Positions 12,301 through 24,104 of a DNA stretch of 64,000 nucleotides are shown here, piece by piece; the stretch's first letter is position 1, and each line of letters begins with the position of its first letter. This DNA is from Hamiltosporidium tvaerminnensis. Taxonomy: Eukaryota; Microsporidia; Dubosqiidae. The notes under the pieces are model-generated. The model saw nothing but the letters and a program-made list of their open reading frames with translations, had not been told where the DNA came from and made no database searches. The DNA lies in assembly GCA_022605425.2 (NCBI GenBank), contig CM061251.1, positions 899,001-963,000 of the forward strand, given 5' to 3'. A program made the translations under genes and the position numbers.

Positions 12301-15185
12301 GTTAACTAAAAAATTTAAGTAAAATAAATTATAGAAATTAGATGATTATAAAATAAAAAAGTAGTCCTTATTGAATTGTATGAATTTTTAAAAAAACACA
12401 CTTGTATCTATTGTAGTAGTTAAAAAATAAAATAAATATAACAAATTCTTTAATTCGGGTATTCACATACAATGCTTATATTAACTTTATTACACTACTT
12501 ATTTAAAATTGTTTTGATTGTACAACCACATGTACAAGTACATTATTTGTTTTTTTTTATTAGACAGAATCAGTATAATCTATTTTCTTTTAATTAAAAC
12601 GTTTTGTATTTCTTTAATAAAATACACGCTCAACTTTGCAATATTTAACAATATCATAAAAATTAATTATAAACATACGAAAGGCATTGATTATGTGTAA
12701 TGTGTATAAAAAACCACATTTTTAAAACTCTCAAGTTGGTTTCCTATTGAAACCTTACTAAAGTTCTACCTATGAAATTTGCTTCTATCAAACATACAAC
12801 TGGTTTTAAGTTATCATTCAAGCTATAAATTTTCTAAACGTACTTTAAAATGCGTATAGTTAAAAATAACCTAGAGATTAAATTTATACAGCCTTACATT
12901 ATTGAAACGAGCGCAGCGTCATAATATACTTTTCCTTTTTCATTTACATAAAAATACCACATCGAGGCCAAATTTGGTTTCTTTCTCATATCATTATCTG
13001 AATATTGTACATTACTTTTTTTTTCTAATAAAAATCTTACAAACACAACCATTAGCTAAAATATGCCCGGCTTTTAATATAAATAATGATTGAATCTCAA
13101 TATATGTACTTTTTTCGTTCATATCGCGTATTAATATGAATTAATCTATTGTAAAAATTATAATTTGTTTAAAAGTACTGTTTTTTTTTATGATTTATAC
13201 ACTTTATTACTTTCTGTATAATACAATTAATTTCGTTAAAACCATTTTTTTAAAATTATAGACTTTAAATATTCTTTATTAGTATCATAAACATATTTTT
13301 CAATTGAAAAGATCCAATATTCTTTTCTATATAAATTAAATGTGGTTTGAAGCATATTTACTAAACTACAAACTTTAATTGATTTATAAACAAACAGAAA
13401 TTAGTTAAGTTTGCTTTGTAACTAAAGCAATCTATTGTCATACATCACTTTCTCTAAACCTAGAGCTTATTAAAATACTGTTATCTAACTATTTTTAAAA
13501 TAGACACCATGTAAATTAATATTCAACAAGGAATACAGATCTTGCTTTATTTAATTTCCTAAAAATTACATTTATTAAAGTATTGCTCGAAAATAATAAT
13601 GATTAACAAATATATTTTAGTTATATAAGAATAAGTTTTTGTTTCAAATTACATTTTCGGCAATATAAATATAATAAGAATTATAAAAGTTCATAAGAAA
13701 TTTTTTTGAGTGGTTTATAAGCCAAAATACTATGAAGCATGGAGTTAATTATGATAAACCTGGTTCGATTGTATATCTGTTCTATTTTATATAACCGTCC
13801 TTAAAACAAAAGCATATTTTTATCATTTCCTGTAAGAATATGCAAAAACATTTCAAATTAAGTATATTAGTCAAGATTTTTTATAAACAAAGTTAGCTTT
13901 ACATCTCAATCACTTCAAAAGAAAACTGCTAAAAAAATATTTAAAAGAATATTTAAAAGAATATTTAATAATTAGATTGTAAAATTGTGCAATAAATTTC
14001 GATGGAATTAAAATTTTGACTCAAAAAGTTAAAAATATAAAGAAATCTTTAAAAAGATATGCAATATTATTTAAAAAATGTTAAAAGTCCTCACAACTTT
14101 TTATTTATTTATTTTACGTTTAAACAAACGAATGTAATTAGTTATAAACCGGTAAAATTGAATAGATTTATAAAAGGTAAATTTAGCTCTACTCCTAGAA
14201 ATATGAAAAGAATTTCCAAAAGTACTATATATTTGTAAAAAGATGTAACTAAATTAATAAAATTGATATAAATAGTTAAAAAGACATTAAACTTAATAAA
14301 TACAGACTATACTTCTAACTCTGGAATAAAAAGTCTATTATATAAAAAAAAATGCCACTTTTTTTATAATAATGCAAAGAAACATTAGAAGATATTAACC
14401 TATACAAATTACAAAGAAAATAATTTAGTGACCATTGTTAAAAGGAGCAAATAAAATTTAATCCACATAAATATCTAAATACTAAAAAAAACCATTGATT
14501 TAATACAATGGTATGCCTTCTAAATATTTTTGGTAGAAATCCAACGAATAACATTTCTAAATTTTAAACAAAAATTAAATTGAGAGTTGCTTCATAACCT
14601 TACGTAAAAATAAAATAGATATAAAATATATATTATAGGCAGAAAAATATCTAAAAAAAATCCAATTAAACAAAACGTGCAATTTAAAACTAAAAATTTT
14701 ATAAGTTTGCAAGAATGTGTTTAAAATTATAATTTAGATAAAACTGGAATTAAAATAAAAAAAATAGGAATAGAAAAGAACAAAAAAATCAGTTTATTTC
14801 AAACTTAATATAATTGCTTAATAAAAAAATACAATTACATTGAAAATGTACGTATGTCCAAGACCTAATACTACATAAGAGGCTTATTTCTTTTTTTTTC
14901 GAAAAAATCTTTTATTGCTTGTACGATATTAAATTTTTCTTGCTTTAAAAAAATTAAAATTCTTTGGAAGTCTTTAAAACCAATCAAATCAAAATCATAA
15001 TATTTTAACAGTGTAAGATCCTTCCAAAATTTTTCTATTCTTATTAAGGCATTCATTTTTAATTATTTTAAAATTTTAATTGAACTAACGCTATCTTCAA
15101 ATACATATTAGACACATATATCTTTTATAAACTTAAAAATCTTTGTATTGTTTCTTATAACTTCATACTACAAACGTGTTTCTTT
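9340..15185. other. Gene-free AT-rich DNA with microrepeats
   Basis: No convincing gene in about 5.8 kb. It holds an (AAATTT)-type run at 9,653-9,676 followed by four 'aaataaatta' words to about 9,725, and 'aatcttataaaa'-type words scattered through 10,990-11,300. Short open frames at 12,518-12,700, 12,902-13,093 and 14,871-15,056 lack ATG starts or conserved content and look like chance. Confidence 0.55.
13935..13968. repeat. Short tandem repeat, 12-bp unit
   Basis: Three successive near-identical copies of aatatttaaaag (the last diverging at its end) lie in otherwise plain AT-rich DNA. Confidence 0.7.
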
Positions 15186-15189
15186 GTTT

Positions 15190-18100
15190 TCAGGAATTCT
15201 GAAAACGAGAGCAAATGTAAGTCAGATTAACCTTTGTTGTATTGTTTCAATCGGAAACAGGCATATATTTAGGTACTAGATGTTTTCCTAATTACCGAGA
15301 AAAAATACACCAAAGCCCCTTTAAATTCTTCTGTTATTAAGACGAAAGCACTATTTGCTGCTAGTAAATGAACATAAAATCAAATTTCGGTAGATCAGCA
15401 TAAGATAACCCTTAAAGAGCATTGCAAAAAACAGAGGGTTATCTTTTTCAAATTTTTGCTAAAGGCTGATCCTCAGAAATAGCTGACCTCAGAGCGTGTT
15501 TTATAAGTTCCTTAAACGAACACCTTGTATAAACACATTTTAAATTTAAGAAAAAGCCACGATATTGATAAAACCTTGTTTTACTAGTCCTATATCAATT
15601 ATTCTGATGCTAATCTTTGATTTTTGCCTTATAAACAGTCCCTTTGTTTCTTTTAGCCGATATTTGTTATCATGTGAATGTTTTTGGATGTATTATATTA
15701 GTTTAGAAATCTGTTTTGATATTAAAACATATATAAATATTTCTTCAGCATATATAAAAATGCTTTTTTTCTTTAATGAAGGGATATATAAAATAATGTG
15801 ATCGAAAAACCTTAAAAAGATCAGATAATATGACAATCCTTCGTAGCGATCCCCTAGAACCTAGCGTGAATTCTATTAACAAGTCCCCTCTACTGTAATA
15901 TACATAGAGTTTTGAACGAGTTCTGCAATAAGAAAAACATGATCTTTTTAAAATTTTATGAGTTCAATAATTTCTTGTATACTTCTTCTCATAACTCGGT
16001 ATCACTCGCTGATTTTATATTATTCGAAAACAGATTGAGCTTCCCTCACCCTTAACGCAAAAAATAATCTACACATATTGCATTATTCAGTGTCAACGCT
16101 TTTTCTTGAAAACCTGTTTGAAGATTGCGATAAACAATTAAAATTTTCTTTTTATGATCCTTCAGAATACTTTAATTTTTTTACATCAACGCGAACGGCC
16201 CATAGGCCTCATTTCCTTTCTTATCAATTCATTTTTATGTATTTTCCACGCCGTAGGCACGTTAGGTCAAAACAATCGTACTAATTACGTTGTTCGGATG
16301 TTTAAGAAAATTTCTAGGCATGGTTTTAGGCTTTCATTATTTATTCCACTCTATTCGCTTAAGTTTCTACATTGTAAAAGAGTTATATCATGTACCATAT
16401 CTGCGAAAGTAATTACATCTATTTTATCAGCTCTTTGTTGCAGTTATCACCATGAACGTTTCTAGACATTTCACATATTATATCTTATATTCTTACTAAT
16501 GAGATGTCTCTGCGTTTTCGAAGTTGGATCGTAGCAAATCTATTGCTCTTTATAACCTAGACTTTTAGAAATGGTATAACTTACAATTTTTAAAATTTCA
16601 CCTAGATTTAAGTTAACATAAGTTTTTTTCTGATTGCCTCAACTAATTTTCTGTATATTTCTGCTTTGGGCTTGTACTTATCATAATATATTTTTAAATA
16701 ATACGTCATTTTTTTTTCTTGCGAGCTGTTTTTCTTCTTCGCTATAAATGTGACAAATCCAGCTCATGACACACCTTTGCGTTCTTTCCCGTATTTACCG
16801 TATTCTTGATGTTCTGAATAATATTTTAAGTAAAACATTAAGCTTTCTCATAAGCAGATTATTCAAATAAACTTTCATTCCTTTCTTTTAAAAACAGAAT
16901 CCTAGGTATTATCTTTAAACGAATGGCAGTAATTTTTAAGATATAATTATTACACAAATTTAGTATTTATTTTCTGCCTGTTAAATAATAATTTAAATCA
17001 TTTTGTGATTTATGTTTTTAATCCCTAAGACTTCTGCTTATAGGCGAATTCGACAAAACCTTATCTATCTTGAAAATTAGTTTCCATGTTATATGCAAAA
17101 GAATATATTTTTTGTTTTAAATCTACCCAGTGCAATGTTTCTGTTCAATATTTGTTGTTCCTACCACGTAGCTGGTTCCGAATTATAGCCACTGACACCA
17201 AAATATTAACTTTTATAAATTTAAGCGAAAAAGAGATGATTATTTTTGACGAATTACTAGATGGAGACTTGCAAATAAAATATATAAAAGTATAACACAG
17301 CTTTATACGACTCGAAAATCAATAATCGATGGTATTATGGGTAGTAAAATAAATTACGAGCCAATGCTAGCATTTCTTTTATTTGAGTATATTTTTGGAT
17401 ATTTTTAAAATTAGGATAGCAGATATTTTATATTTTGAATCTAATTTTTCAATATCATCTCGCCACGTTTCAGCCAAAGCAAAAATACTTAATTAATTCT
17501 TCTCTAAAAGTTGATTTTTTGCACCTATTTTGTTCTCGGAAAAACCTTCTAGGTTATGAAAGCCAATATTATATAACTTCAATGTTTTTATTTTCATCGG
17601 GGAAAAGTTTCTTGTCTGAGCCAATACCTTTTACCCCCTTTATTTGCTCCAAAAAGAAACTCGGATAATTCTTTCCTATTTACATTATTCAATTGACCTG
17701 CAAATCTTTTAATTCTCGCCTTTGTGTTATGCTTTCTTTAATAAGTGCGTTTCATTCTCTCTTTAAGTTAGATATGAATAAAATGCTTTTGTTCATCTAT
17801 TTCACGACAGTCTTTAAGACCTTTTGCAGTCAATATTTCAAATGAATGTATAACATCATCTTTACATTTGTCTATACATATGAATTCTAACGTATCTTAA
17901 CTTGAAAAGTAAAAGTTTATGATAAATCTCGCCTATTCTCATTTATAGCCGTCAGAGCGAGTTTGTATGAACGTGTTCTTTTTCTTTTAATTCCTTTAAA
18001 ATATGAAAAAAAGTATTTTTTTATAGGGAACGGGGATTCTCCGGCTATAACTTTATCCATATGATCCTTGGATACCTTTAAAACCGTCTTGCTATTTGCA

Positions 18101-18300
18101 TTATTTGCATCAGCCTCATTAATTGTTCTAAATGAATTTCCGTGTTTTGTTTTCAATCCCAACCATATTTTCCGTTGCAATCCGTTCCTTCGGCCGTTCT
18201 TTTATATTAATCAAGGTGGTAGAAAAGTTTCAACTATTTTTAGGCATAAAACGCTAAAAGTTGTTGCGAAAGGACATGAACGTTAGTGGTTGTCTTTGTA
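15190..18300 (-). pseudogene. Decayed LINE-type retrotransposon ORF (endonuclease-linker-RT order)
   Basis: About 3 kb of raised G+C in which the minus strand reads as one long broken ORF. In 5'-3' order: an N-terminal part (87 codons, 18,180 to 17,917, containing GLKTKHGNSFRT); a lysine-rich part with KELSEFLFGANKGGKRYW; and a 73-codon frame (17,597 to 17,379, one internal TAA) with YNIGFHNLEGFSENK then LSIFALAETWRDDI. The last resembles the start of a LINE apurinic-type endonuclease domain (N residue, then ETW). Next come a basic linker (DKYKPKAEIYRKLVEAIRKK near 16,640), a frame at 16,443-16,285 with IDVITFADMVHDITLL followed by SGINNESLK, like RT motif FADD...N..K, and a C-terminal part down to about 15,200. 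Stops of all three kinds and several frameshifts make it dead. That a long ORF decayed here is fairly secure; the LINE identity is inferred by eye. The 103-codon plus-strand frame at 16,154-16,465 is its antisense shadow. Confidence 0.5.
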
Positions 18301-18459
18301 CATTTATTACGATTATTTAACAAAGAACAATTTGGAAAATTTAATTTTAATTAATTAGAATCTTTTTTTCCCAATTCGCAATTGAAATATTTGGTGTTCG
18401 ATCCCCCCAATTACATATTTATCTTAGAGATCTTTGATTTCTTAGTATATTATGAACTC

Positions 18460-21400
18460 TTTGTGTATTTCCTATTTAGTTTAAGTCGCACTTTATTTAA
18501 GGGTTTTTTTAGCTACTTTTTGATTGGCTGATTGAAATGCATGTTTTCAAAATTTTTACATTGAATATTCATGTCAATAAAACAATCTGGATTCACAAAA
18601 CACAATTTAATTTCCTATCTAAAATATTTATTGAATATAATCAGACAAACAGTATTTAAAATCTTATTGAATTAATATTACCATCAAGAAATTTAGATAA
18701 TAAATTATTCAATAGTCATTTTTTTATAAATAAATTTATTATTCAATGAAAAATAATGTATATCCTAATATAGACTAATCAACTTATTGTTTTGATTTAA
18801 TTATACTAAAAAAACTATTCCATAAAAAAAGAATATAAAGCATTACACATCAATTAGATCTATTATAACGCGAATCTATTTGATTTGTATTCGATTAAAT
18901 TCATTTCATGGCATAATATTTCTAATAATGTATAAGGTCTGTCTTTTAAAAGAAAAACCATTATAATATAAAGAATAGACATATAAGCTACAGGAATACC
19001 CAAAATAAATCTTGAGAGTCATGCAAGTAAGAAATTTAATATTTTTTATTTAATTATACATGAATAATTGGTTATAGCATTCATTATGCATGAATTTTTT
19101 TCAAAATACATTTATTTTATAGCAATAAGTTAACTTTAAAATTTACAACTTTACAAAAAAATTTAATATGCTTGATTTAAACAATCCACACATCTAAAAA
19201 TTATACCAGTTCTCTATTATAAGGTTATAATAGTTTTTTTGTCTCTGAAAGTCTTCTATTATAAAACGTTTCATATTGTATTCTCATAACCTGCGTTTTT
19301 AATCACATGAACCTTTCATTGTATAAAGAATAGCTTGATAAGGAAATACAATAAATTATGATAAACCAAAAATATGTAAAACTAAATGCTAACTCAAAAA
19401 TGTTGTAAAATCACATAACTAAAATACAAATTTGTTCCTAGTCATCTAAATAGCCCTACTTATAACTATTTTAGCTGCGATTTTATATGTAAAGGTTTAC
19501 AGGGGTTTAATATCTATACGAACAATCCATGTCTATACAAAAAAAATTTAGTTAGAATTTTAAGTTCTGCGAAAAGGTCTAGATTTGCTTTTATCATGTA
19601 TTTATGTTCATTCATAGGTTCCTACGCGTAACAATTTTGATATAAACTTAAAATTATAAATGAAAGGTTTGAAAAATTTGAAATAAAACTAGCATATTTC
19701 TATCAATAGAAAATTAAAGACAAAATAAAATAAAATAAAAAAAATTGATAGAACGATAATGTATTTATAATATCATAGTATTTCTGCCTAAAATTGATTA
19801 AATTAAATCCGAACATTGGCAACGATCTAAATTGCATATAAGAGATACTAAAATCACTATTAAGATTATTTAATTTGTTCCTTTTTTAAGTAGAATAATT
19901 ACAACAAAACACGAATTGACTTTACGCTTGTAAAAAATTTCAACAGTATGCTTTATGACTTTGAATATATTATAAAAAGAAACTTCGCACTAATTGATTG
20001 AGTTATAATCTAAAAGCTTTTCATTAAAGTTGCAAAGTCGATTTAATTCATACTTTTCTTAGCGAATCAGATATTACGCGCATGTTTAACCTTTTACACA
20101 CAGTAGAATGGGCTGGTGAAAAATTTTAACCTATTATAAAGAAACATAACAACTCATCTGTGCAATTTAAAGATTTTAAAGTTAGACTTTGTAAAATCAC
20201 TTTGCTAAATCATCTTCTCTGGACTCATTTTTGAAAACCACGGATATATCCTATATAAGAAGAAAAACTCATTTATAATTTATAAAATAAAACGACCTGC
20301 GTTACTAACCACGGTACGAAAATTGCAAAAATTAACAAATGAACTTAATTGCCAAGCTTTAGATCAATTTAAAGCGAATTGTAATAATCAATAAAAAGCC
20401 TTATGTAAGTTATACAAATAAAAACAAATAGAGAAAACAAGAAAATAAAGAAAAAATATAACATCACATAAAAATTTATTTTAATGATTCAATGCATCAT
20501 TCCTTCTGTTTATTTAACAAATTTCTCATATTATAAACAGTTTATCACACCTTACTGTTCGCTCATTAGCGATTGTTTCTTGAAAATACAAATTAGCAGC
20601 AACATCAAAGAAATTTAGAAAAATATCTATCTATGTTTAAAGAAATTCGTTTAGCTCTTATTCAAGCAGCATAGCAATATTTCTGTATACATACTTCAGC
20701 CTTTCCATAGAATGCAAAAGAAATTAGAGAATCTTCAACTTCATAGACACAACAAATTATATTCGTATTTGCTCGAATTTAAAGCCAACCTATTTCTAAT
20801 GATACAAATGCCTTTTCAATAAAAAATTTCATATTCATCTAGCATATTTTCTCATTCAGATTTCAAATGTTTTCTAAAATTTGTGTAGGAATAGGAATTT
20901 TACATCTTCTAGTATAACAAGTAAGCAACAATATTCTTAAGCTGTTATGTTGCCGATTCCCTTTCTTCTATTTTTCAAATCTTTTAAATTCTAGGATACG
21001 AATATTATTTTTAAAAAATTTGTTTTTATAAGGAACTCTTTAGGTGGAAATATATTTCTATTATATTGGTTATTGGTTTTAGAAATTTTGAAATTACATT
21101 TTATTAAATTAAAAAAAAATAAAAAAAAAATCTTTAAAAGAAATGTAAAATAATTTCAACAGATAAAAAATAATTTAAAATGAACGCTTTAATACTAAAA
21201 ATTTTATATATTTAATAAATTAATTTATTCAAAACACAAATATTTTAATCTTTTTGTAGTTGACATATTTGAAAAAAATAAATTATTTTTGCTTTATAGA
21301 AGAATCTTCAGTTTAATAATTAAAAAACAAAAATTCATTGTTTTACTACAATATTCCTAATAAAATAAAAAAAATAAAAGATTAAAAGAATATTTAAAGA

Positions 21401-22195
21401 GGACTATGATGATTTCCTACTTTGGTTTCCAGTTATTTCTTATAACAATCACATGGAAGTAGTTTACGCATGATAATTTATGCAAAATATACTGAATATT
21501 TTACGCCATTACAAATCCGAATCAAATAATAATTATTCTAAAATTTGTACTAAGATTCAGTTAAAATAGTAAATTTTGTCACAAAATCCATCTAGAAAAT
21601 TTCTAAATCTCACAGTATTCTTATATATTTTTTCAGTATCATTAATTTAAATCAATTTATATTTTTTTAGAAACTAATCGTTATAAAAAATTCATTAATT
21701 TTTAAACAATTAAACGTATTATGAATCTGTTTATTAACACCGTATATTGATATTTCTGTTTTCGTATTAGTCTACACAGTACTACATTTTATCGTAAAGC
21801 TTTGCATAGAATTACTAGGGTATAAATATCAATGGTAAAAAAATTTATTAATTTGTAATAGGAGAAGTAATAAATATATTCACCTGCTATACTCTAACAT
21901 TGTTTTTATATGTAAAAATTAATTTAGTTAATTTATATTATTCCTTAATTACGAGAAAAAGTAAAGTATGTATTCCACGAATTTTAATGTTTTTTGTTCA
22001 AATTTAGTGAAATCAAATTCTATACAGATAAATAGAAAAAGTAATGATCGGAACAAGCAAAGCCTGTTTTTTAAAAAATAGAAGACTTTGTAATGTAATA
22101 TGAAAAAAAGGAAACGGTGCTTTAAGAAGAAAAAACAGGGCAGAAATTTCACTGAAATATTAGTGATGTCCAAAAAAATTTAAAGTTTCTAATAT
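18460..22195. other. Gene-free AT-rich DNA
   Basis: No coding-like frame, RNA gene or repeat recognised. Small (AAAAT)n runs occur near 19,723. The stretch 20,500-21,000 is slightly less AT-rich and pyrimidine-biased on the plus strand, but I could not read a sustained frame on either strand. Confidence 0.55.
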
Positions 22196-22199
22196 ATAA

Positions 22200-24050
22200 A
22201 CCAAAAAATAATAATAAAAATCTAAATCTTTACAAAAAATAGTGTAACGGATATAAATATGACTAAAAAGAAGAATTGGTAGCAAAATTAGAAAACATAT
22301 GTACAGACTTAAGAAATGTAAGCAAAATATAAGTTTGCGAAAAATACCAAATATTTAAAAATACTTCAGATTATAAGCATGAAAAAAATATGTACATTAT
22401 ATACTGCTTAGCAAGTAGGAAAATAGTAAGAAAATCAAAGGGACTATTTTTTTTTGATATATGTAAAAATTTGGAAAGAAAAAAAGATATAACGGAATAT
22501 AAAAATGACAGTAAGAAAAGGCGGTTTTAATATATTTGAAAATTTAGTTATAGATAATAAGAATTATAGCCATTTTTAGAGACTATGAGAGATAAAATAG
22601 TATGAAAAATACCGCATTTGATAAGATTGAATTGGGGTTTAAAATATTTCAGAAAAATGCGAAAAAGCAGCTTCATTTGTAGGAGTATCTTCAGAAAAGT
22701 AATTAGTAAGATACTGCAATGTTTGACATAGAAAAAGGAATCAGCTAATTATATAGGAAAATATGATGATTTATACAAAAATAAGAGATGTAGCCAGTAT
22801 TTCTTTTAAATTTATCTTCAAGGAATGCAAGAAATTTTATCGACAACCCATAAAAAGAATTTATATCAAGGAACGTATATCAATTTATATTTAAGGAAAA
22901 CAATATATATAGGGGTAAGAAATAAAAAATAAACGATATTAGGATGTAATAAAAAATAGAGCAAAATCTTAAGCAATTTTACTGAGGGGGAAATATTAAA
23001 ACTTTACTTTAGTGAAAGTAGAATAAAGAAAAGAACGTAAAAAATAAGGAGAAAGTAAAAAAAATATTGAACTTAATTTTAAACAAATACAAGACTAGTA
23101 AGAAGAAGGATAAAGCCACCAAAAGCGTAAAAATCAAATAGCAGAATTTTACTTACTGCGTTTAAAATTTATTTGACAATAAGTTTCCAGAATCAGAAGT
23201 AAGAGTAAAAATAAAATTAAAGACAGCAAAGGCATCGGAATTGATAATAGTTAGCGGATGAAAATAGAGTTAGTGTAAAGATTGAAGAAAAATATGGAGA
23301 AAGGTAGATAGAATACTTAGGGAATAAAGTAAGTTTCAATATGTAACGAATAAAATTAGAATTTTATAAATATATAGATATGTGAAATTTAGAAAGAAAA
23401 AAATTATAGGAAAAATTAGAAAAATGTAGAGTGGAAAGATAGAGAAAGGAAAGGTAAAGTATGATAACGAATTAAAAAATAAAAGTAAAAAAGTATGGGT
23501 AAGGAAATGATAGGGAATAAGGTTTGTTGAATTCTAGGCAAATACAGGATATATTTGAAAAGGCACTCAGTATGAATTAAGATAAAGAGATGAGTATTAA
23601 AACGTCTTGTAAAATATAGCATTGCTATTAAACCGTAAAAGAGTATGATTTGTTAAGAAAAAAGTTATTAGGAATAAATGTTAATTTTATGGTAGGAATA
23701 ATAGTAGAGAAAAAAGGACAAGGAGTTAAGAACTATATAGGGAAGAGGTGTGGGAGAGGTAAGGCTAGGATTGTCTTGGATGGCTAATCAAGTATATAAA
23801 AACGGGGTTATAAGCAGATAATAAGAATTATCATGGTAATGTAAGGTAAGAATGTGGATAGGAGGTAAGGAAAATACTTTTAGTGAAGGGTATATAAATG
23901 TTTGTTCTATGAGAGGAGGAATAATTTTATGTGGAAGAGAAAAATTTAATATAAGACGGAAGGTAGGAATAAAACTAGACTTATATCTAAGAAAGGTATA
24001 TATAGATGATTAGGGTTACAAATTATATAAAAGAACATAGATAATTGTAG
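22200..24050 (+). other. Purine-biased tract, G-rich towards its end
   Basis: The plus strand is A+G-rich for about 1.85 kb. From 23,400 to 23,950 it is unusually G-rich for this window, with words such as gggaagaggtgtgggagagg. In very AT-rich compact genomes such skew often marks the sense strand of a former gene, and parts do read as protein (see 22,570-23,262). No repeat unit as clear as in the 7-kb tract was found. It ends just before the second R1 copy. Confidence 0.4.
22570..23262 (+). pseudogene. Decayed coding-like region in purine-rich tract
   Basis: From 22,570 to the stop at 22,809 one plus-strand frame has only two internal stops (TGA near 22,600 and one TAG) in 80 codons. It reads FLETMRDKIV, then LNWGLKYFRKMRKSSF and SANYIGKYDDLYKNKR. 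A second open piece ends at about 23,262 with KFPESEVRVKIKLKTAKASE. The intervening 400 bp is too broken to follow. I recognise no family. Chance is a serious alternative because lysine-rich frames are easy to obtain from purine-rich DNA. Confidence 0.3.
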
Positions 24051-24104
24051 AGGGAATCTGAAAATACGATATGGAATCACATTATATAAAAAGAATACAT
24101 ATCT

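Noticed and set aside
16154-16465. 103-codon plus-strand frame as a gene
   Set aside because: It lies antisense to the decayed minus-strand ORF whose frames read as protein in LINE order.
18399-18425. tRNA-like 3' end (gtgttcgatccccccaa)
   Set aside because: Two of five T-stem pairs fail and no anticodon or D arm can be fitted upstream.
22640-22700. Helix-turn-helix-like frame (EKCEKAASFVGVSSEK)
   Set aside because: Only 16 codons before a stop, in a different phase from the longer near-open frame there.
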